Positions 1 to 8,885 are shown, numbered from the stretch's first letter. The stretch: 29,949 nucleotides of DNA from Nitrospirota bacterium (GCA_021838765.1 JAKCCY010000022.1:1-29949); one strand, 5' to 3'. Numbers and translations: made by a program. Notes: a model not told the origin generated them from the letters alone.

Positions 1-2
1 TC

Positions 3-356
3 CGCTCCGGTATCGACTCGGACGAGGAAATCCAGGCCCTGATCGCGCTCAAAACGAAGAAGCTCGATGAACTCGTCAAGGATTGCCGGACGAAGGAGTA
101 CAAACATGTCGTCTCCTACCTTGAGAATGCAAAGAATGACCTTTTCACAGGACTCTCGAACAAGCTTGAAGGAAAGACAAGCAGCCGCATTGAACGGCTT
201 TTTCGGACCGTCAACACGCGTGTCAATGTCGGCAAGTGGACCACCAAGGGAGCTCTCAATGTGACCAAGGTCAGGCTCGCTTACTATTACAATGGGTTTG
301 ATCCGACAAAAGAAGAAAACCCATATCCAGAAGGGGTTGCTCAGGTCTCCACTTGA
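3..356 (+). CDS. Probable transposase, C-terminal part (truncated by window start)
   Basis: The reading frame is open from the first bases and ends with TGA at 354-356, giving 117 residues of a protein whose start lies outside the window. The visible part is rich in Lys/Arg and charged helices. It ends with a block reading IERLFRTVNTRVNVGKWTTK followed by GALNVTKVRLAYYYNGFDP. This S-x-IER-x-x-R-x-x-N-x-R-x-x-x-G-x-W pattern resembles the C-terminal end of IS transposases (possibly an ISLre2/UPF0236-like group), but I cannot name the family securely. It sits directly upstream of a defence operon, a common place for IS elements. Whether the element is complete cannot be judged. Alternative: another DNA-binding or integrase-like protein. 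Confidence 0.5.
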   Translation, partial: RSGIDSDEEIQALIALKTKKLDELVKDCRTKEYKHVVSYLENAKNDLFTGLSNKLEGKTSSRIERLFRTVNTRVNVGKWTTKGALNVTKVRLAYYYNGFDPTKEENPYPEGVAQVST

Positions 357-616
357 CTACGCTACCTAAATCTTGGCCCTGTTACCCTATAGGCATGATG
401 GGTAATGTCTTTCATTTCAACTAAACACCTTAGATCAGAGAGCATAGGAGTTTGAAAAAATACTTTCTAAAGAGACTTGCATCCAGTTGCGTTGCATGCG
501 ATGGGAAAGACAACTTCGTTTGATCAGATGCACGGCAAACCTCGCACTGAAGGGCTAAACATGCCCCCATAAGTATGCAATGAACACCGAGGAAAAATTC
601 CTGTACAATTTTTCCG
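357..616. other. Non-coding region between the transposase end and the jet operon
   Basis: I see no credible gene here. A short inverted repeat, TTACCC (382-387) and GGGTAA (400-405), lies 26 bases past the transposase stop. It could be a weak hairpin or sit near the end of the insertion element. A minus-strand ORF over 430-804 has low-complexity, basic content and no recognisable domain, and I treat it as spurious. The jet operon promoter presumably lies in this stretch, but no convincing -35/-10 pair could be picked out. Confidence 0.4.
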
Positions 617-808
617 GTGAAGATCTGTGAACAGATATGTGTGGAAGAGGCGATTGAAAAAATCCGGGAATTTGTCGCGCGGGGCATAAGCTGCGCAGAA
701 CTGTCCCGGAGGGGGGAGGATGTCAAACTTGTTTTAAAGTTCCCCCCCCGGATCGGTTTGCTCGATTCTCCACAGGGAGGCGTTTTCCATCGACTACTCG
801 GCACTTGA
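617..808 (+). CDS. Small uncertain ORF upstream of and overlapping jetA
   Basis: A 63-residue ORF starts at GTG 617 and stops with TGA at 806-808, about 20 bases past the likely jetA start at 789, so the two would be translationally coupled. The composition looks protein-like in the first 50 residues (VEEAIEKIREFVARGISCAE, then a short basic segment). The last 15 residues fall on the jetA ribosome binding site and start. No Shine-Dalgarno sequence precedes the GTG. I do not recognise a family. It may be a small accessory or regulatory peptide, a decayed gene, or chance. Confidence 0.3.
   Translation: MKICEQICVEEAIEKIREFVARGISCAELSRRGEDVKLVLKFPPRIGLLDSPQGGVFHRLLGT
774..780 (+). promoter_or_regulatory. 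Ribosome binding site deciding the jetA start
   Basis: AGGGAGG at 774-780 lies 8 bases before ATC at 789. No ATG, GTG or TTG in the jetA frame lies near this site. The frame is open from 738, and the first standard start is TTG at 846, which has no such motif and would remove a conserved N-terminus. Confidence 0.5.
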
Positions 809-2228
809 GTCCCTCAGGCGAAATCACCCGGCATGGCGACTCCTCTTGGCTGATCATGCCCCGCTTGTCGTGAGCTTTCTCCATCAGGTTTATATTCTTC
901 CAAATGTGCGAACCCTGTCACTTGCAGAGATCGTTTCTCTTCTGGATGATACCCTCTACTCCCTTAGAGAGATTGCTGGAAACGATCTTTATCCCAAAGA
1001 AGCACGGGAGTACATTGAGGACTGGGCCTCTGACGAACGCGGTTGGCTCAGGAAGTATTATCCTCTAGAGAGCGATGAACCACACCTTGATCTCACACCG
1101 ACCACCGAAAAGGCCATCGAATGGTTGCTGAGCTTGGAGCAACGTCAGTTTGTCGGGACGGAATCCCGTCTTTTGACGATTTTCGAACTCCTTCGCCAGA
1201 TGACAGATGGAAGCGAGACCGATCCCGAGATACGCATCAGGGAGCTTGAACGGAGAAAGTCCCTGCTTGATGCGGAGATTCTAAGAATAAGGGGTGGGGA
1301 CGTTGCTTTAATGGATGAAACGGCCCTTCGGGAGCGATTCCTTCAGGTGGACGGGATTGCCAGAGGGCTTCTTTCGGATTTCAGGGAGGTCGAGCAAAAT
1401 TTTCGCACCCTCGATCGGGAAGTGAGAGAGAGGATTGCTACTTGGGAAGGAGCCAAAGGGGCACTCCTTCACGAGATCTTCGGCGAACGCGATGCCATTT
1501 CCGACTCAGACCAGGGAAAGAGCTTCCAGGCCTTCTGGGACTTTCTTATGTCCCCTTCCCGTCAAGAAGAGCTTTCATCCCTTCTCGAAGCCGCCTTTTC
1601 TCTAGAAGCGGTGAAGACGCTCCGTCCGGATCGTCGGCTTCTTCGCATTCATTACGACTGGCTTGAGGCAGGAGATGTGGCTCAGCGAACTGTTGCCAGA
1701 CTTTCAGAACAGTTCAGACGGTTCCTGGACGATCAGACATGGCTCGAAAACAGGCGTATTCTGGAGCTTATTCGTAATGTTGAAAAGAAAGCGATTTCCG
1801 TAAGGGGGACCCCTCCGGAAAAGGATTTTATGACTCTTTCGGAGCCTTCTTGTGAAATTGTTCTCTCGATGGACCGCTCTCTTTATCGGCCGACTGTCAG
1901 GCCACAGTTTCCCGACCGGATCCTGACTTCGGGAGAAGAGGCGATTCCCTCAGATCTTCTTTTCGAACAGGTCTATGTGGATAAAGGAAAGCTTTCTGGC
2001 CGGATCTCTGCTGCCTTGGCATCCCGCAGATCTGTATCCCTTTGCGAGATTCTTGATGCGTATCCCCTGACCCAGGGGTTGGCGGAAGTTGTCGTTTATT
2101 TGAGTCTTGTCGCGGAAAACCCGAAGGCATCAATCGATGAGGAGCGCTCCTGGCCGGTTTTCTGGACCGACCCGGAGGGGGTCGTCCGAAAGGCGACTCT
2201 CCCGGAAATTCTCTTTTTCAGGCAATAG
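789..2228 (+). CDS. jetA: JetA, DUF3375 subunit of a Wadjet/Mks SMC system (kleisin-like)
   Basis: JetA is the kleisin-type subunit (MksF-like) that bridges the SMC heads in the JetABC complex, which extrudes circular DNA loops. The protein matches DUF3375 throughout: SLRRNHPAWRLLLADHAPL near the N-terminus, then DDWASDERGWLRKYYPLESD, SLEQRQFVGTESRLL and FWDFLMSPSRQEELSSLLEA. From 789 it has 479 residues, the usual family length. The start is a problem. The block DYSALESLRRNHPAWRLL lies upstream of the first standard start codon (TTG 846), and the codon placed exactly where the family's first Met falls is ATC, 8 bases after AGGGAGG. Either ATC is used as a rare start, the start has been lost by mutation, or there is a sequence error. 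It is the first gene of the jetABCD operon; jetB begins 48 bases downstream. Confidence 0.88.
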   Translation: MDYSALESLRRNHPAWRLLLADHAPLVVSFLHQVYILPNVRTLSLAEIVSLLDDTLYSLREIAGNDLYPKEAREYIEDWASDERGWLRKYYPLESDEPHLDLTPTTEKAIEWLLSLEQRQFVGTESRLLTIFELLRQMTDGSETDPEIRIRELERRKSLLDAEILRIRGGDVALMDETALRERFLQVDGIARGLLSDFREVEQNFRTLDREVRERIATWEGAKGALLHEIFGERDAISDSDQGKSFQAFWDFLMSPSRQEELSSLLEAAFSLEAVKTLRPDRRLLRIHYDWLEAGDVAQRTVARLSEQFRRFLDDQTWLENRRILELIRNVEKKAISVRGTPPEKDFMTLSEPSCEIVLSMDRSLYRPTVRPQFPDRILTSGEEAIPSDLLFEQVYVDKGKLSGRISAALASRRSVSLCEILDAYPLTQGLAEVVVYLSLVAENPKASIDEERSWPVFWTDPEGVVRKATLPEILFFRQ

Positions 2229-2276
2229 ACGAACACACCCGTTTAAGGAGAGTCCATTATTCAAAGAGGATCATGC

Positions 2277-2993
2277 ATGATAGAACAATATCAGGAAGAG
2301 GAATCGGGAAAAGGGAATTCTGACGCCGATCCGTTCACACCTGCTTCGGCTGGGGAGGGCTTGGGAGCCTCTCCAGTTCTTTCCCGGGTTTTGATAGCCC
2401 TTTTAAAGGGCGTTCTCATTCGGGAAGGAACGCCGCTTCTGTGGCAGTCCCTTCTGAAGCTTTCCGCCCGTGTTCGGGACTATGTGGCTGTTATTGGTCT
2501 GGACCTTTTAATCGACGAAACAGAGGGATTTGCCTATCTGAAACAAAAGGAGCCCATTCCGGGAGGGTCGACAGAGTCGGCGCTTCCGTCACTGATCCCG
2601 AAGCGTCAGATGGGCTATCAGGTGAGTCTTCTCCTGGCACTTATCCGGTCGAAGCTTGCCCAGTTCGATGCTGAAAGCGGAGATTCCCGGCTCATATTGT
2701 CAGCAGATGAGATCGTTGACCAGATGAGGGTCTTTCTTCCGGAGACGAAAAATGATGTTCGTCTCAAAGAGCGCATTCTGGTCCATGTGAACCGGATCGT
2801 TGAAATGGGTTTTCTCAGAAAACTCAAGGGACCATCGAAAGAGGCCGAGCGCTACGAAGTTAATAGAATTCTGAAGGCCTTTGTTGATGCTCAGTGGCTG
2901 GATGATTTTGACCGGAGGCTTTCGGAATATGCTTCGCTGGCTGGTCTGTCCGGAGATCCAGAAAGTGGAGAAATGACGGAAGGCGTCTCGTGA
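2277..2993 (+). CDS. jetB: JetB, DUF4194 subunit of the Wadjet system (MksE-like)
   Basis: This 238-residue protein corresponds to JetB (DUF4194), the winged-helix MksE/MukE-like accessory subunit that binds the kleisin JetA. A helical region of about residues 35-100 ([16 protein letters not shown], then a module ending EGFAYLKQ) is followed by the typical motif [19 protein letters not shown] near residues 165-183. ATG at 2277 is preceded by AAAGAGGA. The gene ends inside the start of jetC: the last bases GTGA are shared, so the two genes overlap by 4 bases and are likely translated as a coupled pair. The first 35 residues are acidic and low in complexity and are probably disordered. Confidence 0.88.
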   Translation: MIEQYQEEESGKGNSDADPFTPASAGEGLGASPVLSRVLIALLKGVLIREGTPLLWQSLLKLSARVRDYVAVIGLDLLIDETEGFAYLKQKEPIPGGSTESALPSLIPKRQMGYQVSLLLALIRSKLAQFDAESGDSRLILSADEIVDQMRVFLPETKNDVRLKERILVHVNRIVEMGFLRKLKGPSKEAERYEVNRILKAFVDAQWLDDFDRRLSEYASLAGLSGDPESGEMTEGVS

Positions 2994-5900
2994 GGCTTCC
3001 CTTTACGGATTTTCCTATGGGAGAACGATCAGGCTTCCGCCTCCATCGCTTTGAAGTCTACAACTGGGGGACCTTTCATGAGAAGGTCTGGAGGCTCCTT
3101 CCTGCAGGGGAGAACATCCTTCTTACCGGTGATATCGGTTCGGGAAAATCGACTTTGGTGGATGCGCTGACGACACTTCTCGTTCCTCCACAGAAAATTG
3201 CCTACAACAAGGCGGCGGGAGCCGAAGCCCGGGAACGGTCGCTGCGTTCCTATGTCTTGGGCCACTATAAATCCGAACGCTCTGAAACTGGACTTTCTGC
3301 CCGTCCTGTGGCCCTCCGGGAGTCGGGGGGATTCTCGGTTATTCTGGGTGCTTTTAAAAACGAGGACTTAAACCAGACTGTGACACTGGCCCAGGTTTTC
3401 TGGATGAGGGAAGCCCAGGGGCCTCCTGCCAGGTTTTATGTGGTAGCAGAGCAGGACCTCTCGATATCTGGTCATTTTTCAGGATTCGGATCCGAGATTG
3501 CCGATCTCAAAAAACGCTTTAAAAACTTCGGGAAATTAGAGATGTTCGAGACTTTCCCTCCTTATAGTTCAGCCTTCAGAAGGCGGTTCGGGATCGACAA
3601 CGAGCAGGCTCTGGATCTTTTTCATCAGACGGTTTCCATGAAGTCGGTGGGAAATCTGACCGACTTTGTCCGGGACCATATGCTGGAACGTGGTACCGGG
3701 TTTTCGAGAATTGAGGCGCTGATTACCCATTTCGACGATTTGACGCGGGCGCACGAAGCGGTGATCCGTGCAAAGAGACAAATAGAGAAACTTTCACCTC
3801 TTTTGGAGAATTGTTCTTCCTACGAAAAAGCGGTCGAGGAGATCTCGGGGCTTTTGAAAATGGAACAGGCTGTTGGTCCATGGATTGCTTCCATTGAGAC
3901 GACACTTATTGAGGAGGAGTTAAAGGGGGTTTCAGAGTCCCTGATCGTTCTCTCCGCCTCGATTCGTGCATCCGAGGAGAGGCGCTCCGGGGAAGTGCTC
4001 GAGCGCGACGCTCTCAAGCAGGCCATATCTGAAAATGGTGGGGAACGTCTTGAAAAGCTTCGGCTTGAGATTCGGGAAAAGGAAACCTTAAGGGTCGAGC
4101 GCCTTGCAAGATCGGAGCGATACGATAAGCTTGCCACCTCCCTTTCTCTTCCCCGGGCTTCTGGCCCTGAAATCTTTGGGACAAATTTGAATGCGCTCCT
4201 TCGAATCCGGGAGGAGGAAGAAAATCGTCTGTCGACCATTGCCAGTCGTGAGACAGAGATCTCGGTCATAAAGAAAACGCTTGCGATGAGCTATGAAGGG
4301 ATTGTTTCAGAAGTTTTATCCCTGCGATCACGTCTTTCGAGTATTCCTGCCGGGCAACTTTTAATTCGCCAGAATATCTGTTCCGCGCTCAAGATCGATT
4401 CGGACTCTCTTCCTTTTGCGGGTGAGTTGATCGGAGTCATGGAAAGCCAGCGGGACTGGGAAGGGGCGATAGAAAGGGTCCTCCATCATTTCGCCCTGTC
4501 GATTCTGGTGCCGGACCGCCTTTATCAGGCAGTGGCCCAATGGGTTGATAGAACATCCCTGTCAGGGCGTCTGGTCTATTATCGTGTTCGTCAAGGGATC
4601 CCAAGGGAAGGGAGGTATGATGGCGAGGAGGGTTTGCCCATTCGTTCAGACTCTCTTCCGGAAAAGCTTGATGTGCGATCCGGATCGGAATTTTCCGAAT
4701 GGCTCCATTCTGAAATTGCCCGCCGCTTCAATTACGTTTGTTGCACCAGTCTCGATGATTTTCGACGGGAGCGTGCCGCTCTGACTTTGGCTGGCCAGAT
4801 CAAGTCGGCTTCCGGAAAACACGAGAAGGATGACCGGTACCAGATTGGCGACAGAACGCGATATATCCTGGGATGGTCCAACAAGGAAAAGATCCAGGCT
4901 CTTGAGAAAGAGGCGAGAGATCTGAAGGTTCGTATGGACGGGGCAGGGAAGGAGATTTCTTCTCTTTCGGCGGAGCGCAAGATGGTCATGGATCGTCTTG
5001 GCGTACTGGGAAGTATTGGCGAGTATAGGGATTTCCGGGAAATGGACTGGAAGTCCGTTGCGGTTCTTGTTGGGAGAATGGAGACGGAGCGGGATTTTCT
5101 TGAAAAGGGATCCGATATACTGAGGGCTCTCGAAGGGCGCCTTGGAACAATTGAAGTCGAGATGAGGAAAACCGAGGAGGGATTGGTTCGCCTGATTTCA
5201 CGTCGTGGGGCTGAGGAAGGGCGCAGAGAGAGGGCCACTGAACGGGTGGCTGAACTTTCCGGGATTCTTCGGGATGTACCGCCCAACTTTTCCGAAACGC
5301 TCGTTCCCCGACTGATGGCTCAGTTCCGCTCCGACCTTCCTGATGATTTACGGAAAAAAGAAGCCTTTGGTAAAGACGGACTTTTCACTCTTTCCTGTCT
5401 CGCCTCCCGGGAAAAGGGCATGCGTCAGAAACTTGCCGAGCGAATCCGGTTGTTGTCCCAGAAAAACCAGCAGTTGAGAGATGCAATTCTAAAAGCCATG
5501 CATGATTACAAGGCCATGTTTCCGGTTGAGACACAGGAGGTGGATGCCCGGGTGGAAGCGACTGACGCTTATCGGTCGATGCTTCGCTCTCTCGAGATGG
5601 ACGATCTTCCCCGTTTTGAAGTCCGTTTCAAGGAGCTCCTAAACGAAAATACGATTCGGGAGGTGGCAGGATTCCTGTCCCACCTGAATCGGGAAGTCCA
5701 GAGTATTCGGGAAAGGGTGTCGAGAATCAACGCATCCCTTGCGGGGATCGACTATACCGCTGGACGTTATATCGTTCTCGAGGCCAAATCCTCGAACGAC
5801 CCCGAAATCAGGGATTTTCAGCAGGACCTTCGTGCCTGCACCGAAGACTCGATGACAGGATCGACGTCGGAGTCCTACTCTGAAGCGAAGTTTCTTCAGG

Positions 5901-6469
5901 TTCGTCGCATTATTGAACGATTCAGGGGGCGGGAGGGGTTGGCAGAAATGGACCGCCGATGGACGGAGAAGGTTACTGACGTCCGGAACTGGTTTGCTTT
6001 CTCTGCTTCGGAAAGGTGGAGAGAAGACAATACCGAATATGAGCACTATACCGATTCGGGAGGAAAATCGGGAGGTCAGAAGGAGAAGTTGGCCTATACC
6101 GTTCTGGCTGCCAGCCTTGCCTATCAGTTTGGCCTTGAGTGGGGATCCCCAAAGACCCGAAGCTTCAGATTTGTGGTGATTGATGAGGCCTTTGGACGCG
6201 GCTCCGATGAGTCGGCCCGATACGGACTCACCCTTTTCAAGCGTCTGAACCTTCAGCTCCTGATTGTCACCCCTCTTCAGAAGATCCATATCATCGAACC
6301 TTTTGTTTCCTCGGTGGCCTTTGTCCACAACGAAGAGGGACGGATCTCGCGGATCAGGAATCTCACGATCGAGGAGTACCGATCAGAGAAGGAGGCCCGA
6401 GAGTCCGAAAGAGAGATCTCTGGGAGTAACCCTCCTTTAGGAACGGGAGAAACGGATAGGGTCTCTTGA
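2990..6469 (+). CDS. jetC: JetC, SMC-like ATPase of the Wadjet system (MksB-like)
   Basis: JetC is the motor of the system: a MukB/SbcC-like SMC protein that dimerises, hydrolyses ATP and extrudes DNA. The 1159-residue chain has a Walker A motif GDIGSGKST at residues 47-55. Two long charged coiled-coil arms follow, interrupted by a hinge-like region around 430-620. The C-terminal half-head carries the ABC signature SGGKSGGQ at 1023-1030 and Walker B VVIDEAF at 1062-1068, with the catalytic Glu at 1066. All ATPase motifs are intact. It starts at GTG, overlaps jetB by 4 bases and is followed by jetD 10 bases downstream. The last 30 residues are highly charged and variable. RecN and SbcC are ruled out by the jetABD neighbours. 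Confidence 0.93.
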   Translation: MRLPFTDFPMGERSGFRLHRFEVYNWGTFHEKVWRLLPAGENILLTGDIGSGKSTLVDALTTLLVPPQKIAYNKAAGAEARERSLRSYVLGHYKSERSETGLSARPVALRESGGFSVILGAFKNEDLNQTVTLAQVFWMREAQGPPARFYVVAEQDLSISGHFSGFGSEIADLKKRFKNFGKLEMFETFPPYSSAFRRRFGIDNEQALDLFHQTVSMKSVGNLTDFVRDHMLERGTGFSRIEALITHFDDLTRAHEAVIRAKRQIEKLSPLLENCSSYEKAVEEISGLLKMEQAVGPWIASIETTLIEEELKGVSESLIVLSASIRASEERRSGEVLERDALKQAISENGGERLEKLRLEIREKETLRVERLARSERYDKLATSLSLPRASGPEIFGTNLNALLRIREEEENRLSTIASRETEISVIKKTLAMSYEGIVSEVLSLRSRLSSIPAGQLLIRQNICSALKIDSDSLPFAGELIGVMESQRDWEGAIERVLHHFALSILVPDRLYQAVAQWVDRTSLSGRLVYYRVRQGIPREGRYDGEEGLPIRSDSLPEKLDVRSGSEFSEWLHSEIARRFNYVCCTSLDDFRRERAALTLAGQIKSASGKHEKDDRYQIGDRTRYILGWSNKEKIQALEKEARDLKVRMDGAGKEISSLSAERKMVMDRLGVLGSIGEYRDFREMDWKSVAVLVGRMETERDFLEKGSDILRALEGRLGTIEVEMRKTEEGLVRLISRRGAEEGRRERATERVAELSGILRDVPPNFSETLVPRLMAQFRSDLPDDLRKKEAFGKDGLFTLSCLASREKGMRQKLAERIRLLSQKNQQLRDAILKAMHDYKAMFPVETQEVDARVEATDAYRSMLRSLEMDDLPRFEVRFKELLNENTIREVAGFLSHLNREVQSIRERVSRINASLAGIDYTAGRYIVLEAKSSNDPEIRDFQQDLRACTEDSMTGSTSESYSEAKFLQVRRIIERFRGREGLAEMDRRWTEKVTDVRNWFAFSASERWREDNTEYEHYTDSGGKSGGQKEKLAYTVLAASLAYQFGLEWGSPKTRSFRFVVIDEAFGRGSDESARYGLTLFKRLNLQLLIVTPLQKIHIIEPFVSSVAFVHNEEGRISRIRNLTIEEYRSEKEARESEREISGSNPPLGTGETDRVS

Positions 6470-6479
6470 GGAGAGATCG

Positions 6480-7682
6480 GTGAAAAAAAAGGGTGGAGGA
6501 AATATCTGGTCGACTCCCGGGGAGATTCGGGAAAAGATCATGCGCCTCTGGGACCGGGGAGACATTCTTTCTGCCCGGATCAGGATGGAGAGTCCGTTTC
6601 CCATAACGCTCTCTCTTCGGAGGCCCGGTGCAAGGGATCTTCTGGAACGCTTCGGAGAGGTCCGGGAATGGATTCGCTCCCTGGAAGAAGGGAGTCAGGA
6701 CGGAAAGGGGTTTGGATACCGGATCGTCTGGACCACGGTGAACCATCGAATCCTCGGCCGAAACAGGATCCCTCTCTCCGTTGTCATTCCGACAGAGAGT
6801 GATGCTCTTCACCTGATCGGAAGGTTGAAGGAGTCAACTTTGTGGCAAGGACTGTTCGAGCAAACACTACTCCTTTTCCCATCTCTTTCAGGATGGTTTC
6901 TGAATTCACCGATGGAGGTTCTTGATCATCTAAGGGAGTGGGACCGGATTCTGTCCGTTCTTGGATGGTTTTCCATAAATCCAAGACCCGGGCTTTATCT
7001 GCGACAACTCGATATTCCGGGGGTCGATTCGAAGTTCATCGAGTCCCGCCGGAAGATTATCTCGGAGCTTTTAGACTGGATACTGCCTGAAAACTGGATC
7101 GACCAGTCCGTCTCCGGAGCCCGGGGATTCGAACGTCGATACGGACTTCTGGGAAAGCCTGCCCTTCTGCGCTTTCGCCTTCTTTCCCGGGAGGTCTTTC
7201 AGGGAGAATTTTCCGATATGGCGGTTCGGCCGGAAGAGTTTTCCCGAAGTCATCTCGGGGTCAACCGGGTTTTCGTTACGGAAAACGAGATCAACGGGCT
7301 GGCATTCCCGGATGTTCCCAAGGGGCTGGTCATTTTTGGCCTTGGCTACGGGGTGGACCGTCTGGCCGATGTCCGCTGGCTTTCGGGTGTCGATCTTTTC
7401 TATTGGGGAGATATCGATACGCACGGTTTTGCGATCCTCGACCGGTTGCGTTCCTACTTCCCGAATGTCCGCTCCTTTCTGATGGACCGGGAGACGCTTT
7501 TTGCCCACCGTCCGTTGTGGGGCCATGAGCCGGATCCTTTTTCGGGAGTCTTGACTCGTCTTACCCCTTCGGAAGAATCCGTGTTTGAACTCCTGAAAAG
7601 CGATTCAGAAGGCCCGGGAGTACGCCTCGAACAGGAGCGGATTCCCTTCGGATGGCTGCAGGAGGCTGTTCTGGGACTGTGA
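6480..7682 (+). CDS. jetD: JetD, DUF3322/DUF2220 Toprim nuclease of the Wadjet system
   Basis: JetD (MksG-like) is the nuclease that cleaves the circular plasmid caught by JetABC. It is related to the catalytic subunit of topoisomerase VI. The 400-residue protein has an N-terminal DUF3322 region (about 1-180) and a C-terminal DUF2220/Toprim domain. The Toprim metal-binding residues are visible: Glu268 in VTENEINGLAF, and Asp311/Asp313 in YWGDIDTHGF, followed by a typical RSFLMDRETLFAHRPLWG segment. Start GTG 6480 has GAGGAG just after the jetC stop. The gene is intact, so the nuclease should be active if the operon is expressed. Confidence 0.92.
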   Translation: MKKKGGGNIWSTPGEIREKIMRLWDRGDILSARIRMESPFPITLSLRRPGARDLLERFGEVREWIRSLEEGSQDGKGFGYRIVWTTVNHRILGRNRIPLSVVIPTESDALHLIGRLKESTLWQGLFEQTLLLFPSLSGWFLNSPMEVLDHLREWDRILSVLGWFSINPRPGLYLRQLDIPGVDSKFIESRRKIISELLDWILPENWIDQSVSGARGFERRYGLLGKPALLRFRLLSREVFQGEFSDMAVRPEEFSRSHLGVNRVFVTENEINGLAFPDVPKGLVIFGLGYGVDRLADVRWLSGVDLFYWGDIDTHGFAILDRLRSYFPNVRSFLMDRETLFAHRPLWGHEPDPFSGVLTRLTPSEESVFELLKSDSEGPGVRLEQERIPFGWLQEAVLGL

Positions 7683-7736
7683 TCCACACGGAAAAATCTT
7701 CAGATTCCAAGGCCCATTTTTGAGGACATCTGCAAT

Positions 7737-8135
7737 TCACGACTGCTGGATCGGGGAATAAAATCGGCAATATCCCATCGGACTCACAGGGCCTTCGACT
7801 ACTTCGCAGAGCCCCATTTTCCCCATCATTTTGCCTTTCATTCCATCCATCGGCATTCCCTGCATCATCCCGCCCATCCCGGGCATGTTTTCCATCATCT
7901 GTTTCATTTTTGGATCAGCAGGAAGAAAATGTGTGCAGCTCATACACATTTTCCCTTGATCTGGATGCGACTGATAATGGGCGATCTTTTTACTGACTTT
8001 CGGGCTCCCTGCTAAAGCCTGATTTCTCTTGAGCAAGATCCATCCGGCTCCCAATAGTGCAAAAAACAACATTCGCTTCAAAAAATCTCTTCGTGAAACA
8101 CTCTTTTTAAAGCTTCTCAAAGGTTTTTCATCCAT
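7737..8135 (-). CDS. Tat-exported HiPIP-like iron-sulfur protein with a Met-rich insert
   Basis: This is a 132-residue protein with a twin-arginine signal (SRRDFLKR, residues 14-21) and a hydrophobic stretch (22-35), so it should fold with its cofactor before export to the periplasm. The mature part has the HiPIP pattern: Tyr54, Cys64-x2-Cys67, Cys110 and Cys123, with GLCEVVEGPVSPMGYCRFYSP at the end. HiPIPs carry electrons on one [4Fe-4S] cluster. Unusually, the Cys67-Cys110 segment is filled by a run with 13 Met in 42 residues, with motifs such as PGMGGMMQGM. Such Met clusters bind Cu(I)/Ag(I) in other copper proteins. It is the last gene of the copper block. Start ATG 8135 has GGAG 8 bases upstream. 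The family call is good; the copper-binding role is inference. Confidence 0.75.
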   Translation of the reverse strand: MDEKPLRSFKKSVSRRDFLKRMLFFALLGAGWILLKRNQALAGSPKVSKKIAHYQSHPDQGKMCMSCTHFLPADPKMKQMMENMPGMGGMMQGMPMDGMKGKMMGKMGLCEVVEGPVSPMGYCRFYSPIQQS

Positions 8136-8203
8136 AATTTTCTCCAGGAATTATAAGATTCAATTTCATCGGCAGCTGATCCGGATTGAACACTATCTTT
8201 AAT

Positions 8204-8248
8204 GGAAGAGCCCCCCCGGAAGCGAATGTTCCGGGAGGGTCTTCTTCC
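8204..8248. terminator. Long imperfect hairpin between two copper-block genes
   Basis: GGAAGAGCCC...CCCGGA on the left pairs with TCCGGGAGGGTCTTCTTCC on the right across a short loop. The stem is strong, but no U-run follows on either strand. It lies downstream of the Met-rich protein gene (8326-8715) and upstream of the HiPIP-like gene, so it may act as a terminator, attenuator or mRNA-stabilising element. Confidence 0.45.
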
Positions 8249-8325
8249 ACAGGAGCCCCTGAGTTTTCCATCTGCAGAGGCGAACCCGCTCAAAAATCAT
8301 TGAAGATAGAACATGTCCGACCGGG

Positions 8326-8715
8326 TCACTTTTTCTGAATGATCTTAAGGAGAAGTGACTCATCCCTGATCATCTGGTCCATCATTTTGTTCATGAGAAG
8401 ATTGTATTCCTCCATCCGGCGATCTGAACGGATAATATCCGCGATGGTGGTCATCCGTCCCATTTTCATGCTTTCCTTCATCAGGGCATTCATCTCTTTT
8501 TTCATGATTCTGTTGTTGGTCTTGATCATTTTTATTTGTGCGGCCAGGGCGTTCTGTCGTTCCATTCCCTTCGCTTTTTCTGCCAGAAGCAGTTTTTTCT
8601 CAGATGCATCCATCTTCTGGTTCAGGAAGACATCCGCAGGGTTCATTGCCCATGCTCCCACGGGGAAACCCAGGGAAAAAATGGCCGATGAAATAAGAAT
8701 CACTCTTTTCAACAT
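8326..8715 (-). CDS. Met-rich secreted protein, function unknown
   Basis: This is a 129-residue protein with a cleavable signal peptide (hydrophobic core ILISSAIFSLGFPVGAWA, residues 6-23). The mature part is almost wholly helical and charged, and Met makes up about 16 of 129 residues, concentrated in KEMNALMKESMKMGRM and LMNKMMDQM. I do not recognise a family. Its size, periplasmic location and helical character recall small metal-stress proteins, but there is no sequence match I can name. It lies 170 bases downstream of cusF on the same strand, which suggests a role in periplasmic Cu/Ag buffering. Start ATG 8715 is preceded by GGAGG at 7 bases. Confidence 0.7.
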   Translation of the reverse strand: MLKRVILISSAIFSLGFPVGAWAMNPADVFLNQKMDASEKKLLLAEKAKGMERQNALAAQIKMIKTNNRIMKKEMNALMKESMKMGRMTTIADIIRSDRRMEEYNLLMNKMMDQMIRDESLLLKIIQKK

Positions 8716-8755
8716 GGTGTATCCTCCATTGTTATTTATGAGATGTTTTGGTCTC

Positions 8756-8775
8756 CGACCGGAAAAATCCGGTCG
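8756..8775. repeat. Perfect inverted repeat upstream of the Met-rich protein gene
   Basis: CGACCGGA-AAAA-TCCGGTCG is an 8-bp perfect stem with a four-base loop, located 41 bases before the ATG at 8715. No U-run follows it, so it is more likely an operator or leader hairpin than a terminator. Confidence 0.4.
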
Positions 8776-8846
8776 ATGGACTGAAATTCAATTCATAATA
8801 AGCCATCCCGGTTGGCCTTTCTGCCCTGAGATGAAGCTTCTTCATC

Positions 8847-8873
8847 GAAAAAACGGCTCACCCAGGGCAGCCG
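8847..8873 (-). terminator. Probable terminator of the cus operon (after cusF)
   Basis: Read on the minus strand, CGGCT and AGCCG form a stem around a GC-rich loop and are followed directly by six T. It lies 13 bases past the cusF stop. A second, overlapping structure (GATGAAG-AAG-CTTCATC, about 8830-8847, inside an outer CTGCCCTG/CAGGGCAG pair) could compete with it. Confidence 0.55.
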
Positions 8874-8885
8874 ACCTCCGTAAAC

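Noticed and set aside
430..804. 124-residue minus-strand ORF upstream of jetA
   Set aside because: It overlaps the jetA ribosome binding site, has no domain and no ribosome binding site, and looks like chance coding.
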